Made by a program: the position numbers and the translations under genes
DNA from: Ekhidna lutea
GTDB lineage: Bacteria; Bacteroidota; Bacteroidia; Cytophagales; Cyclobacteriaceae
Assembly (NCBI RefSeq): GCF_900188325.1
Contig: NZ_FZPD01000005.1
Location: 248,001-312,000 of the forward strand
Direction: 5' to 3'
DNA length: 64,000 nt
Notes under the pieces: model-generated
What the model was told of the DNA's origin: nothing
What the model saw: the letters and a program-made list of their open reading frames with translations, nothing else
The model's database searches: none
In this document: piece by piece, positions 19,236-27,689 of the stretch
Position numbering within the stretch: position 1 is the first letter of the stretch
How the letters are laid out: each line of letters starts with the position of its first letter

Positions 19236-19277
19236 AGGGATCATGAAATAATCCTTCTCTCCGCAATAAGTGGTTGC
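19236..19277. repeat. Decayed copy of the tRNA-Ser/tRNA-Arg junction
   Basis: The stretch AGGGATCATGAAATAATCC...CTCTCCGCAA...GGTTGC repeats, with several mismatches, the sequence at about 19087-19131 that leads into tRNA-Arg. It ends where the tRNA body would begin, so it looks like a truncated tandem duplication. Confidence 0.55.
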
Positions 19278-19303
19278 TTATTCCTATGATAAAATTCTTC
19301 TTA

Positions 19304-20350
19304 TTAGAATTTGATTGCTTTTATTTTCTCCGGCTCCAAAATCGAAATAGCGCTTCCGTTTATCTCTATCCATTTATCCTTTTTGAACTCAGATAGAATT
19401 CTGATGACCGACTCTGTTGCCGTTCCGACCATTCCCGCTAAGTCTGCTCTGGAAACATCGATTGTTACATTTTTTTGGTCACCTTGATATGTTTCGTATA
19501 GCTTCATCAGGGAATCAGCGGTGCGCTTTCGAACGGTGTTATAAGCCATTTCCATCAGCTCTTTTTCTCGTTGGGACAGGTTGTTTGAAAGCATCTTGAT
19601 AAACTGACCCGATACCTCTCGGTTTTTAAAGATTAGCTCCTGAAAGTCATCTTTAGGGATCAGCATCATTTCTGTATCATCCAATGCCTCAGCAAACTCA
19701 GTTCGTGCGGTATCCTGGATTACAGATTGCTCACCTAAAAAATCACCTTCTTTTCGAAGGTCATGAATAAACTCTTTACCATCTTTATTTATGTGATAGG
19801 ACTTAACCTTACCTTTTAATATTTTGTAAACGAAATTCCCATAATCTCCCTCACGATAGATAATCTCTTTCCTTTTGAAGGTCTGAACCTTTCGCTCTTT
19901 TTCCAGCTCCTGAATATTTTGATACTTTGCCGCGTGTTCAACCAACTGGTCCATACCAGAAATGCTGGAGAGTTCTTCATATTTCTTTAGCCTACGCTCA
20001 ATGGCTCCTAAGAGCTCCATTTCTTCGAAGGGCTTAGTGATGTAATCATCAGCCCCCATATTCATTCCCTTTCTGAAGTCCGATTTCTCCGCCTTGGCAG
20101 TCAGAAAAATAAAAGGAAGGGAAGCCGTCTCCGGATTTTTGGAAAGGAGATACAATACCTCATAACCATCCATTTCCGGCATCATGATGTCACAGAGAAT
20201 CAGGTCGGGTGGAGAATCCAAAGCTGATTTTATGCCTTCTTTTCCATTTTGAGCAGAGTAAACAGTGTAATTGGAGAGTTCCAATAATTCTACAATATTC
20301 TCTCGGACATCATCCTGATCTTCGATTACTAGTATCCTGTGCTTGCTCAT
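19304..20350 (-). CDS. Receiver-cNMP-binding-HTH (Crp/Fnr-type) fused transcription regulator
   Basis: 348 residues. A receiver domain (1-120, phosphoacceptor D54 in ILCDIMMPEMDG, ITKPF lysine) is joined by a helical linker to a cyclic-nucleotide-binding-like beta roll (about 150-255) and a Crp-type winged helix (about 270-345). The recognition helix region TESVIRIL keeps the Glu and Arg that read the TGA core in CRP and FNR. There are no FNR-type iron-sulphur cysteines. It is predicted to turn phosphorylation by a histidine kinase, probably the neighbour at 20642, into control of TGA-N6-TCA sites. One such site lies 42 bp upstream of its own start, so it may be autoregulated. Confidence 0.85.
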   Translation of the reverse strand: MSKHRILVIEDQDDVRENIVELLELSNYTVYSAQNGKEGIKSALDSPPDLILCDIMMPEMDGYEVLYLLSKNPETASLPFIFLTAKAEKSDFRKGMNMGADDYITKPFEEMELLGAIERRLKKYEELSSISGMDQLVEHAAKYQNIQELEKERKVQTFKRKEIIYREGDYGNFVYKILKGKVKSYHINKDGKEFIHDLRKEGDFLGEQSVIQDTARTEFAEALDDTEMMLIPKDDFQELIFKNREVSGQFIKMLSNNLSQREKELMEMAYNTVRKRTADSLMKLYETYQGDQKNVTIDVSRADLAGMVGTATESVIRILSEFKKDKWIEINGSAISILEPEKIKAIKF

Positions 20351-20391
20351 ATTCTCCGGTTATTTCTGAACACCTCCAAATTACTAAAAGG

Positions 20392-20405
20392 CTGATGATA
20401 ATCAT
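20392..20405. promoter_or_regulatory. FNR/CRP-like box before the REC-Crp regulator
   Basis: CTGAT-GATA-ATCAT, perfect TGAT-N4-ATCA core, between the regulator gene (minus) and the small PLDc_N gene (plus). Confidence 0.55.
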
Positions 20406-20475
20406 CGGAAAGGCTAAGCTAACTCATGAAATGCCGTTATAAAATCAGATTACTTTGGAAGAAAAAGATACAAAG

Positions 20476-20679
20476 ATGAATTACTGGATGTTTATTTCTT
20501 TAGTCGCAGCAGCAGTGGCTGTGTATGGTATGATTGATGTTTTAAGGGCACGTACCTCGAATAATAAAAAAATGTTATGGTTCGCTATAATTGTATTGCT
20601 TCCCCTGATTGGACCATTAAGTTACTTATTCAGGAAACGGTCTATTGTGGAAACTGGTGGAGAGGAAGCGAAAGGGTAA
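20476..20679 (+). CDS. Small membrane protein with PLDc_N-type domain
   Basis: 67 residues from ATG 20476; an in-frame TTG at 20455 would add seven polar residues. Two TM segments flank a short loop (MNYWMFISLVAAAVAVYGMIDVL and KKMLWFAIIVLLPLIGPLSYLF). The LLPLIGPLSYLFFRKR-like end is characteristic of the phospholipase D/cardiolipin-synthase N-terminal domain found as a stand-alone membrane protein. Its 3' end overlaps the end of the histidine kinase gene on the other strand by 38 bp. Role unknown. Confidence 0.7.
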   Translation: MNYWMFISLVAAAVAVYGMIDVLRARTSNNKKMLWFAIIVLLPLIGPLSYLFRKRSIVETGGEEAKG

Positions 20680-21955
20680 ATGTACTTCCTTCGCCTTCTG
20701 AACTTTTGAATGAAATTTGCCCATTTAATAGGTCCGTATATTTCTTTACAATGTTCAATCCAAGACCAGTACCCTGGATATTGGTTGCATTGGTAGCTCT
20801 GAAAAAGCGATCGAACATTTTTGACTGATCTGTTTCCGGAATACCAATGCCATGGTCTATTATATGAACATTAAGTTGATTTCCTAACTCAATATTTACT
20901 TCAATTTCGTCTCCTTCATTGGAATACTTACTTGCATTAGAAATCAAATTGAAAAGTATATTTTTTAATATGTGATCATCAGCCTGTATGCCTGGAGCTT
21001 CTCCGTTTAATATAATCTTTTGATCTTTTTTTAGATTCTCACTCATTTCCTCAATCACTTCTTTGAGAAGTCCACCGACATCCACTTCGTGGAAAGAGGC
21101 TTTTTGCGCACCACTTTCCAGCTTTTCCAGCGAGAGGAAATCATTGAGAATGTTAGTTAGGTTCTGAACGCTTTTTCGTATGCGATTGATGTGTTTTTCC
21201 CTTGCTTCCTGCTGGTCCGATTCGGTGTATTTTGCAATCAGGTTGGCGGATGAAAGGACAGTCGTCAGAGGGGTTCTGAATTCATGGCTGGCCATCGATA
21301 CAAACCGGGATTTTAGCTCACCCAGTTCTTTTTCTTTCTCAAGAGATTTTAAGATTTCCTGCTCCGCTTTTTTAAGGTCTTCCAGGCTTTGCTTCAAGGC
21401 TTCTTCAGCTAGCTTGCGTTCCTGAATCTGGCTTTGAAGTCCCAGGTTCATGTGTTCCAGCTCACTGGTTCTAGCCTTTACTTTCTGCTCAAGTTCGGAG
21501 GTGTATTCTTCAAGCTTTTTTCGTTGCTCCTCCAACTTCTTTTCGTTTTCTTTTCGAACTGATATATCGGTGATAAATGCAACAACAAGCTTCTCCTCTC
21601 CATACTGCATATAGCTGAGACTTATTTCCAGGGGAAACATGGTGCCATCTTTTCTAAGACCAGCCAGATCTCTCCCCACACCCATTCTGCGTGGTTCTGG
21701 GTGATCGATGTACTTTTTTCGGTCTTCAACGTGTTTTTTCTGTGAATTTCTGGGAACGAATTTTTCCACTTTTTGGCCTAGCACTTCTCCTTCATCATAT
21801 CCGAACATCTCTCTTGCTCTCGGGTTAGCCATGACAACTTCTCCCTCTTGATTGAAAAGCATGATGCCTTCACCAGAACTCTCAAACAGGCTCTTGAGAA
21901 GCTCTAGTCCTTCATTTGAGACAATCTCCTGACTACCGAGTTTTATCTTATTCAT
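20642..21955 (-). CDS. PAS-domain sensor histidine kinase, soluble
   Basis: 437 residues: PAS (about 15-135, with the NPRAREMFGYDEGEVLGQ motif), a long coiled coil (135-212), HisKA with H224 (MASHEFRTPLT) and HATPase_c with N box (NLISNASKYS), G1 (DHGIGIP) and G2 (GTGLGL). There are no membrane segments, so it senses a cytoplasmic signal such as redox state or a bound ligand. PAS residues that would fix heme or flavin cannot be assigned by eye. It is adjacent to the receiver-Crp regulator and divergent from the usp-ccoI unit, so it is the likely kinase of the block. Confidence 0.9.
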   Translation of the reverse strand: MNKIKLGSQEIVSNEGLELLKSLFESSGEGIMLFNQEGEVVMANPRAREMFGYDEGEVLGQKVEKFVPRNSQKKHVEDRKKYIDHPEPRRMGVGRDLAGLRKDGTMFPLEISLSYMQYGEEKLVVAFITDISVRKENEKKLEEQRKKLEEYTSELEQKVKARTSELEHMNLGLQSQIQERKLAEEALKQSLEDLKKAEQEILKSLEKEKELGELKSRFVSMASHEFRTPLTTVLSSANLIAKYTESDQQEAREKHINRIRKSVQNLTNILNDFLSLEKLESGAQKASFHEVDVGGLLKEVIEEMSENLKKDQKIILNGEAPGIQADDHILKNILFNLISNASKYSNEGDEIEVNIELGNQLNVHIIDHGIGIPETDQSKMFDRFFRATNATNIQGTGLGLNIVKKYTDLLNGQISFKSSEGEGSTFTLSLPLHQFPQ

Positions 21956-22006
21956 TCCTGCTAAGTAAGCCTATCAGTAGCAATGTGACAAAATTCAATG
22001 TTAGCA

Positions 22007-22020
22007 TTGACGAATATCAA
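22007..22020. promoter_or_regulatory. FNR/CRP-like box before usp-ccoI
   Basis: TTGAC-GAAT-ATCAA. A -7 box TAGTTTTG (22043-22050) follows, so the centre lies about 43 bp before the expected start point, the class II activator position. It may also serve the divergent histidine kinase. Confidence 0.65.
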
Positions 22021-22042
22021 CTTCAAGGTTTTGTAAGCTCTC

Positions 22043-22050
22043 TAGTTTTG
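22043..22050 (+). promoter_or_regulatory. -7 promoter box (TAGTTTTG) of the usp-ccoI unit
   Basis: Matches TAnnTTTG. It lies 20 bp before the GTG start of the stress-protein gene and downstream of the FNR-like box. Confidence 0.5.
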
Positions 22051-22069
22051 AATCTCAAATAAACTGCGA

Positions 22070-22516
22070 GTGATCACGAGTATATTAATCCCTACAGATT
22101 TTTCTCCTGCTTCCTGGAATGCTACACAGGTAGGAATAGAGCTATATCAGCATTACAAAGAAGCTTCCATTTCTTTCTTGCACGTTTATCCCGATTCCTC
22201 AAGGTACTCAGGAAAGGAATTACCAAATGTTACAGAAAGTCAGTTGCAACAGTTCAAAGAACGAATGAATCACCTATCTCAAAATTTGATTGACTTTTCT
22301 GATGACAAAATTCAGAATGTAGTGCTCACAGGAAATGTGGAGAAAACCATACTCCAGTTTATCAAAGATCATCAATTCGATTTGGTGATAGTAGGAATTA
22401 ATAGCAATGGGTCAACCAATGAAATTGGGAGTCATACCGTCAAAGTCATCAGGGAAAGTGGTGTGCCGGTGATGATCGTACCTAATCGCACATCGCATGG
22501 AGCTATTGCAAGCTGA
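22070..22516 (+). CDS. Universal stress protein, single domain
   Basis: 148 residues from a GTG start. The UspA fold is shown by ILIPTDFSPASWNATQV at the N-terminus and the end motif VIVGINSNGSTNEIGSHTVKVIRESGVPVMIVP. The ATP-binding G-2x-G-9x-G(S/T) pattern is only partly kept (GINSNGSTNEIGSHT). Its 3' end overlaps ccoI by 20 bp, so both are co-translated. Usp proteins are commonly induced by low oxygen or energy stress, in line with the upstream FNR-like box. Confidence 0.85.
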   Translation: MITSILIPTDFSPASWNATQVGIELYQHYKEASISFLHVYPDSSRYSGKELPNVTESQLQQFKERMNHLSQNLIDFSDDKIQNVVLTGNVEKTILQFIKDHQFDLVIVGINSNGSTNEIGSHTVKVIRESGVPVMIVPNRTSHGAIAS

Positions 22517-24872
22517 GGATATCAAGTGTGAACACTGTGGGGATCTGTGTGATGATTCAATACAAGCCAGTGATCACCATTTTTGCTGCTACGGCTGCAG
22601 GGCAGTTTATGAATTGCTGGACCAAAGCAATCTCAATCAGTACTATTCGGAAACGTCAAAGGAAAACAAATCATTATCGGAACTAAAAGCCGAACGTAAA
22701 TTCGCCTTTCTGGATAATGAGGATATTCAAAATCAGTTACTGAGATTCAGGAGCGAAGAAGTATCAGTAGTGAAGTGGTTTCTTCCGAGCATCCATTGTA
22801 GCTCATGCATTTATTTATTGGAGCATTTACCAAAACTGGATCAAGCAGTCGTTCGATCAGAGGTGAATTTTGTGAAACGGGAGGTAGTAATCACCTTTGA
22901 TCATCATCAAAAGTCATTAAAGAACCTCGCAGTTCTCCTTTCGCAATTAGGCTATGCTCCTGGGATTACACTTGATAGTCTGGACAAGACTAAGAAGCAG
23001 GTGATTAAATCCAGCATCGGTACAAAGATCGCTGTGGCCGGATTCTGTTTTGGAAACGCTATGCTTATGAGCATGCCCGAGTACCTGGATAGCAATTTTC
23101 TATTGACCAACGATTTTAAATCTGTCTTCAGCTGGATCAATTTAGCCCTTGCATTCCCTGTTCTATTTTATTCAGCTAGCGACTATTTCAGCAAAGCGTG
23201 GAAAGGCATTCGATTTGGGAATCTGAATATTGACGTGCCAATTGCTTTGGGAATTCTGACACTCTTCGGTAGGAGTGCTTATGAAATTATATCCGCAGTA
23301 GGTGCAGGATATGTAGATTCATTGGCTGGTCTGGTTTTCTTTCTATTGATTGGTAAATGGTATCAGGGAAAAACGTACCAGGCACTTTCCTTTGATCGGG
23401 ATTTTACTTCTTATTTTCCGGTTTCTGTTACCTGTTCGGTTAACGGTGAGGAGATACAACGATCATTGAAAGATTTGAAAAAAGGAGATGTAGTTGTCAT
23501 TCATAATGATGAATTGATTCCGGCTGATGGTATGATCAAAGCTGGTAAGGGAAACATAGATTACAGTTTTGTGACAGGGGAGTCCCGACCAGAATTCAAA
23601 GAGCCCGGACAAAAGGTATTCGCCGGAGGAAGACAAAAGGGAGGTGAGCTGGTCATCGAGCTGAGTGAGACTGTCAACAATAGCGAGCTGACAAGTGTTT
23701 GGAACGCAAATGCTTCAGGTGAAAATGAGAAAGTCAACCTGCATAACTGGGTGGATAAAATCAGTAAGTATTTCACCATGACCATCATTTTGCTTGCTGT
23801 CTTAACAGCAGTTTTTTGGTGGATTAAAGATCCGACGCTCATCTGGAACTCCGTAACGGCTGTTTTGATTGTGGCATGCCCGTGTGCCCTTGCGCTCGTG
23901 TTACCCTTCTCGTACGGTCATGCCATGCGCAAACTGGGAAAACTTGGACTATACCTAAAAAATGCAGAGGTGATTGAATCGATAGCAAAAGTAGATGCAA
24001 TCGTTTTTGATAAGACCGGAACCCTCACGACGACAGAGGCTGGAATTGATTATTCGGGCGATGTGATTGATGGAAGGGAGATGATTTGCCTTAAGTCGGC
24101 AATCGGTAACTCAGCACATCCACTAAGCAGAATCATTCATTGTGAATTGCCCCAAAGTGAGAAACGACCAATCAGTCAGTTTGAAGAAATAACTGGAAAA
24201 GGGTTTGAGGCGAATGTGGATGGGGTGATTATCAAGGTTGGTTCCGCTGAGTACCTGGATTTGGCTACCAATGATTCCGGCATCAATGAGTCCAGAGTAT
24301 ATGTGTTGGTGGGAAGTAAAAAAGGCTTTTTCACGATAAGATCAAATTACCGGAAGGGCGTTTTCGAAATGCTAAATAATCTGAAAAACAAGTACCTGTT
24401 GAGTTTGTTATCCGGAGATAATTCAGCTGAAAAGCATATTCTTGAGCCATATTTTAATGATGTTTTTTTCAATCAAAAACCAATGGATAAATTGGTATAC
24501 CTGAAAAAGAGTGATAAGCATCAGCTGATGGTAGGAGACGGGCTAAATGATGCCGGGGCACTCAATGAGGCATCTGTTGGTATCGCCATTTCTGAAGATA
24601 TTCACCAGTTTTCACCTGCTTGTGATGCCATTCTTGCTTCTGAGAAAGTTACCTCCATTCCGAATATTTTGAAATTTTCGAAGCAAGTCATAAATGTTGT
24701 ATTCATCGCTTTTGGAATCTCATTTCTTTACAACATTGTCGGACTTACTTTTGCTATGTCAGGGCATTTAACACCATTGATTTCAGCAATCCTGATGCCT
24801 GTCAGTTCAGTCACGGTTGTTGGATTTGTAACACTTATGGTAGGTTGGATTGGAAGGAAGCTGACCTATTAA
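22497..24872 (+). CDS. ccoI: Cu+-exporting P-type ATPase for cbb3 oxidase assembly
   Basis: 791 residues. An N-terminal cysteine-rich metal-binding region (C11xxC14, then C30-C31-x-x-C34) is followed by an HMA-like domain with C101xxC104, eight membrane helices, a TGES actuator motif, the CPC copper site C461-P-C463, the phosphorylation site D505-KTGT and GDGLNDAG. The N-terminal FCCYGC motif marks the FixI/CcoI subgroup, which supplies copper to the CuB site of cbb3 oxidase from the inner membrane, rather than CopA. ccoS and ccoNO follow 5 kb downstream. The 3' end overlaps the convergent thioredoxin gene by 4 bp. Confidence 0.93.
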   Translation: MELLQAEDIKCEHCGDLCDDSIQASDHHFCCYGCRAVYELLDQSNLNQYYSETSKENKSLSELKAERKFAFLDNEDIQNQLLRFRSEEVSVVKWFLPSIHCSSCIYLLEHLPKLDQAVVRSEVNFVKREVVITFDHHQKSLKNLAVLLSQLGYAPGITLDSLDKTKKQVIKSSIGTKIAVAGFCFGNAMLMSMPEYLDSNFLLTNDFKSVFSWINLALAFPVLFYSASDYFSKAWKGIRFGNLNIDVPIALGILTLFGRSAYEIISAVGAGYVDSLAGLVFFLLIGKWYQGKTYQALSFDRDFTSYFPVSVTCSVNGEEIQRSLKDLKKGDVVVIHNDELIPADGMIKAGKGNIDYSFVTGESRPEFKEPGQKVFAGGRQKGGELVIELSETVNNSELTSVWNANASGENEKVNLHNWVDKISKYFTMTIILLAVLTAVFWWIKDPTLIWNSVTAVLIVACPCALALVLPFSYGHAMRKLGKLGLYLKNAEVIESIAKVDAIVFDKTGTLTTTEAGIDYSGDVIDGREMICLKSAIGNSAHPLSRIIHCELPQSEKRPISQFEEITGKGFEANVDGVIIKVGSAEYLDLATNDSGINESRVYVLVGSKKGFFTIRSNYRKGVFEMLNNLKNKYLLSLLSGDNSAEKHILEPYFNDVFFNQKPMDKLVYLKKSDKHQLMVGDGLNDAGALNEASVGIAISEDIHQFSPACDAILASEKVTSIPNILKFSKQVINVVFIAFGISFLYNIVGLTFAMSGHLTPLISAILMPVSSVTVVGFVTLMVGWIGRKLTY

Positions 24873-25165
24873 GCTGACTGATTGATTGCCTGTTCCAGCA
24901 TATGTTTTGGGATGGCTCCAGACTGACGCCAAACTTGCTTTCCTTGTTTGAAGAGAATGAATGTAGGAACACCGCGCACGTTATATTTATGAGCGGCTGC
25001 CTGATTCTTATCAATGTCCACCTTGATGATTCTAGCCTTACTCCCAATCTCAGATTTCAATTCTTCCAGGATAGGAGCCATTGTGTGACAGGGTCCGCAC
25101 CATGTCGCATGAAAGTCAACCAACACAGGTTGATCACCATTAATTAATTCATTGAATTTTGACAT
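24869..25165 (-). CDS. trx: Thioredoxin
   Basis: 98 residues, a complete single thioredoxin domain with active site W22-C23-G-P-C26 and the cis-proline segment RGVPTFILF. Cytoplasmic, no signal. It reduces protein disulphides. It lies 17 bp downstream of the beta-CASP gene and is probably co-transcribed from the divergent promoter region at 26572-26709. The match is strong to the general family, but this is not necessarily the main housekeeping thioredoxin. Confidence 0.93.
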   Translation of the reverse strand: MSKFNELINGDQPVLVDFHATWCGPCHTMAPILEELKSEIGSKARIIKVDIDKNQAAAHKYNVRGVPTFILFKQGKQVWRQSGAIPKHMLEQAINQSA

Positions 25166-25182
25166 GGTTCATGATTTCATCT

Positions 25183-26571
25183 TTAAACATGATCATAGAG
25201 TGTAAAAGTTTCCAGATAGTCCGGAATGGTTACATTCCATCCTTTCCCCTCAATACGTTGTTTCAGGATATTGGATTGTTCTTTTTCTCCGTGAATCAAA
25301 AAGGTCATTTTAGGCGCCTTCTTTATGTGCCCGGACCATTCCATTAATTCATCCTGATCCGCATGTGCTGACAGGCCATCAAGCACATGAACATTTGCTC
25401 TTACATCCACGTCTTCTCCAAATATTTTCACTTTAGGTTCTCCATTAGCAATGTCTTTTCCCCGGGTTCCTTCCGGCAAGAATCCGGTGAATAGTATCGT
25501 GTCCTGCTTATTTGGAAGCCGGTGATATAAATGATGTAAGATGCGACCTCCGGTGGCCATTCCACTTGCTGAAATGATGATTGCCCGATCTTTAATGGTG
25601 TTCAAAATCTTGGATTTACTTTGCTCGGTTACATAGTGTACGAATGGTGCATCAAAAATGTGATGACCAAATTCGCTATCGCTTTCCAGTCGATGATAGC
25701 TTGTGAACTGCTTATACAGGCGTGTCACACTGATTGCCATTGGACTATCCACATAAATCGGTCTTGACCTCATGTTCTGGAAGATTTTCCAGAGGTAATA
25801 CAAGACAAGCTGTGTTCTTCCTAGAGAGAATGCCGGGATGAGTATGCAGCCTCCAAGCTTATCACTCTCCATGATCAATTGCCGAAGTTCAGCTTCCAGG
25901 TTTTGATCTTTGTGATTCCGCGCCCCGTAGGTTGATTCCATGAACAATATATCGACATCAGGTGGGTTTGAAGGTGCTACATGAAGTGGACTGTGCATAG
26001 GGCCTAGATCACCAGAGAAAATCAATTTTTTTGTTCCCTGACTCGTATAGATTTTGACCTCAATACTTGCTGCACCCAGTATATGGCCGGCATGGAAGAA
26101 TCGTACTTCAATTTGATCATGAATTCGAAATGTCTTTTCAAAAGGATGTGATTCGAATGAATGCATGACATCCAGTGCATCCTCTACTTTGTAAAGAGGT
26201 TTGGCCGGATTGTGTTTACTGTATCCTTTTCTATTAGCAAACTCTGCTTCTTCTTCCTGAAGTTTGGCACTGTCAGTTAAAAGTATTTCTGCTAATTCCC
26301 TGGTGGGTTCAGTGCAGTGAATTTTCCCTCCAAAACCATTTTTAAACAAGAGTGGAAGGTAGCCGGAGTGGTCGATGTGTGCATGGGTCAGCAGGACTGC
26401 ATCGATTGAGTCAGGATCGATCGGCAGATCATCCCAGTTTCTAAGCCTAAGCTCTTTTAGCCCCTGAAAAAGCCCACAATCAATCAGAAGGTTGAAATCA
26501 TCAATCATCAAAAGGAACTTGGAACCGGTTACCGATCCGGCACCACCCAGAAACTTTATTCGTATATCCAC
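25183..26571 (-). CDS. MBL-fold beta-CASP RNA-hydrolase family protein
   Basis: 462 residues. Metallo-beta-lactamase motif HAHIDH at 63-68 (H63, H65, D67, H68), later ligands in FFHAGHILGAASIEV and SGDLGP, then the beta-CASP insert and end motifs TGFLPEGTRGKDI, DGLSAHADQDEL and LIHGE. This is the CPSF-73-like family (KH domain absent), putative zinc exo/endoribonucleases. The gene frequently sits beside thioredoxin, usp and cbb3 genes in Bacteroidota. An RNA-decay role in the low-oxygen response is inferred from this context only. Confidence 0.88.
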   Translation of the reverse strand: MDIRIKFLGGAGSVTGSKFLLMIDDFNLLIDCGLFQGLKELRLRNWDDLPIDPDSIDAVLLTHAHIDHSGYLPLLFKNGFGGKIHCTEPTRELAEILLTDSAKLQEEEAEFANRKGYSKHNPAKPLYKVEDALDVMHSFESHPFEKTFRIHDQIEVRFFHAGHILGAASIEVKIYTSQGTKKLIFSGDLGPMHSPLHVAPSNPPDVDILFMESTYGARNHKDQNLEAELRQLIMESDKLGGCILIPAFSLGRTQLVLYYLWKIFQNMRSRPIYVDSPMAISVTRLYKQFTSYHRLESDSEFGHHIFDAPFVHYVTEQSKSKILNTIKDRAIIISASGMATGGRILHHLYHRLPNKQDTILFTGFLPEGTRGKDIANGEPKVKIFGEDVDVRANVHVLDGLSAHADQDELMEWSGHIKKAPKMTFLIHGEKEQSNILKQRIEGKGWNVTIPDYLETFTLYDHV

Positions 26572-26638
26572 GGCATGAAGTTAGTGAATAATAACAGACT
26601 ATTTTAGGAGATAAACATGATCATAATCCGCTTCTGAA

Positions 26639-26652
26639 CTGACTAAAATCAG
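26639..26652. promoter_or_regulatory. FNR/CRP-like box between the beta-CASP and osmC genes
   Basis: CTGAC-TAAA-ATCAG, symmetric outer bases. A weak -7 box (GTGCTTTG, 26675-26682) places it about 43 bp before an osmC start point. It may act on both directions. Confidence 0.6.
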
Positions 26653-26709
26653 CGAAGATTCAGAGCAAATGAATGTGCTTTGTACATAAAAATTAAACCT
26701 TCTATTATT

Positions 26710-27168
26710 ATGGAATCTCATATATACAATGTGGATATCAATTGGAACGCTGACCGAAAAGGAGTGATGTGTTCGCCGGAGTTGAACAAGGATGCCAATA
26801 GCTGCATCGATGTGGCTACTCCGCCGGAGTTTCCAAAAGGGATACCGGGAATCTGGTCTCCTGAGCATCTATTTACGGCCTCTGTTAGTAGCTGTTTGAT
26901 GACAACCTTCCTGGCAATTGCCGAAAATTCGAATCTGGAGTTTGAAAGCTTTAACTGTAAGTCTAAAGGGAAGCTGGAAAAAGTGGATGGCCGTTACCTG
27001 ATGACCCAAATTATCCTGGAACCAAAAGTGGTGATTTTGAATGAAAAAGATAGGAGCAGAGCAGAGCGGGTTTTGGAGAAATCAGAAAAGGCGTGTTTGA
27101 TATCTAATTCCATTAAATCCGAGGTGATCATGACACCAAATATTGAGGTGTTGGAAGTAGCCGAGTAG
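26710..27168 (+). CDS. OsmC/Ohr family peroxide-reducing protein
   Basis: 152 residues from ATG 26710; a TTG 30 bp upstream is less likely because it falls in the promoter region. The two redox cysteines of the family are present in SVSSCLMTTFLAIAE and EKACLISNSI. OsmC/Ohr dimers reduce organic hydroperoxides with thiol donors. The sequence is closer to the general OsmC (YhfA-like) group than to Ohr. It shares a control region with the beta-CASP/thioredoxin unit. Confidence 0.88.
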   Translation: MESHIYNVDINWNADRKGVMCSPELNKDANSCIDVATPPEFPKGIPGIWSPEHLFTASVSSCLMTTFLAIAENSNLEFESFNCKSKGKLEKVDGRYLMTQIILEPKVVILNEKDRSRAERVLEKSEKACLISNSIKSEVIMTPNIEVLEVAE

Positions 27169-27220
27169 AAAAATGAGGGTTCAAACAAGCGGAATCTTGG
27201 TGAACACCTCATTCTTTTAT

Positions 27221-27607
27221 TTATCTGAAAAAGCCCAGGTAAATAAATATCAAGCCCAATAAGACGATCGCAATGGTCAATCCTTTTCCTGTTCTCACCT
27301 GTAGGATACCTTTAAACATATTCAGATAGGTGGGAGCCAATAGTAAGATGATACCTTTTATCAAAGCTATCCACCCTATGAGGGTTATAACCACTCGCCA
27401 ATCATTGACCCAAAGATTGTGGTAGGTGACCAGTGCCATTCCGCCAACAATTGCCATAAACCCTCCGAGTAGTGCATAACCGGGGCTCTCTAAAATCTTT
27501 CTGAAAGCCAGTATGTAAGTCTCCCGAAAAAGAAAAAGCCCAATACCGACAGTGACATACATGACACCTAAGGTACGGGCTATAAAAATCGATAGTTCCA
27601 TGATCAT
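27221..27607 (-). CDS. Small four-TM membrane protein
   Basis: 128 residues with four hydrophobic helices (about 5-25, 42-62, 70-92 and 106-126) and short loops. The motif GGFMAIVGGMALVTYHNLWV and a conserved-looking W-x-x-L-x-G-W-I-A-L-I-K-G suggest a real family, which I do not recognise with certainty. Last gene of the unit 28885-27221 (membrane protein, ric, this gene), 82 bp after ric. It may help the NO-stress or respiratory response by context only. Confidence 0.6.
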   Translation of the reverse strand: MIMELSIFIARTLGVMYVTVGIGLFLFRETYILAFRKILESPGYALLGGFMAIVGGMALVTYHNLWVNDWRVVITLIGWIALIKGIILLLAPTYLNMFKGILQVRTGKGLTIAIVLLGLIFIYLGFFR

Positions 27608-27689
27608 TTTATTTAGTTACACTAAAGTGACCAAACTCCATGATCTAAAATATGAGCTCTGTCATGTGCTAACATGACCTTTCATTCTT

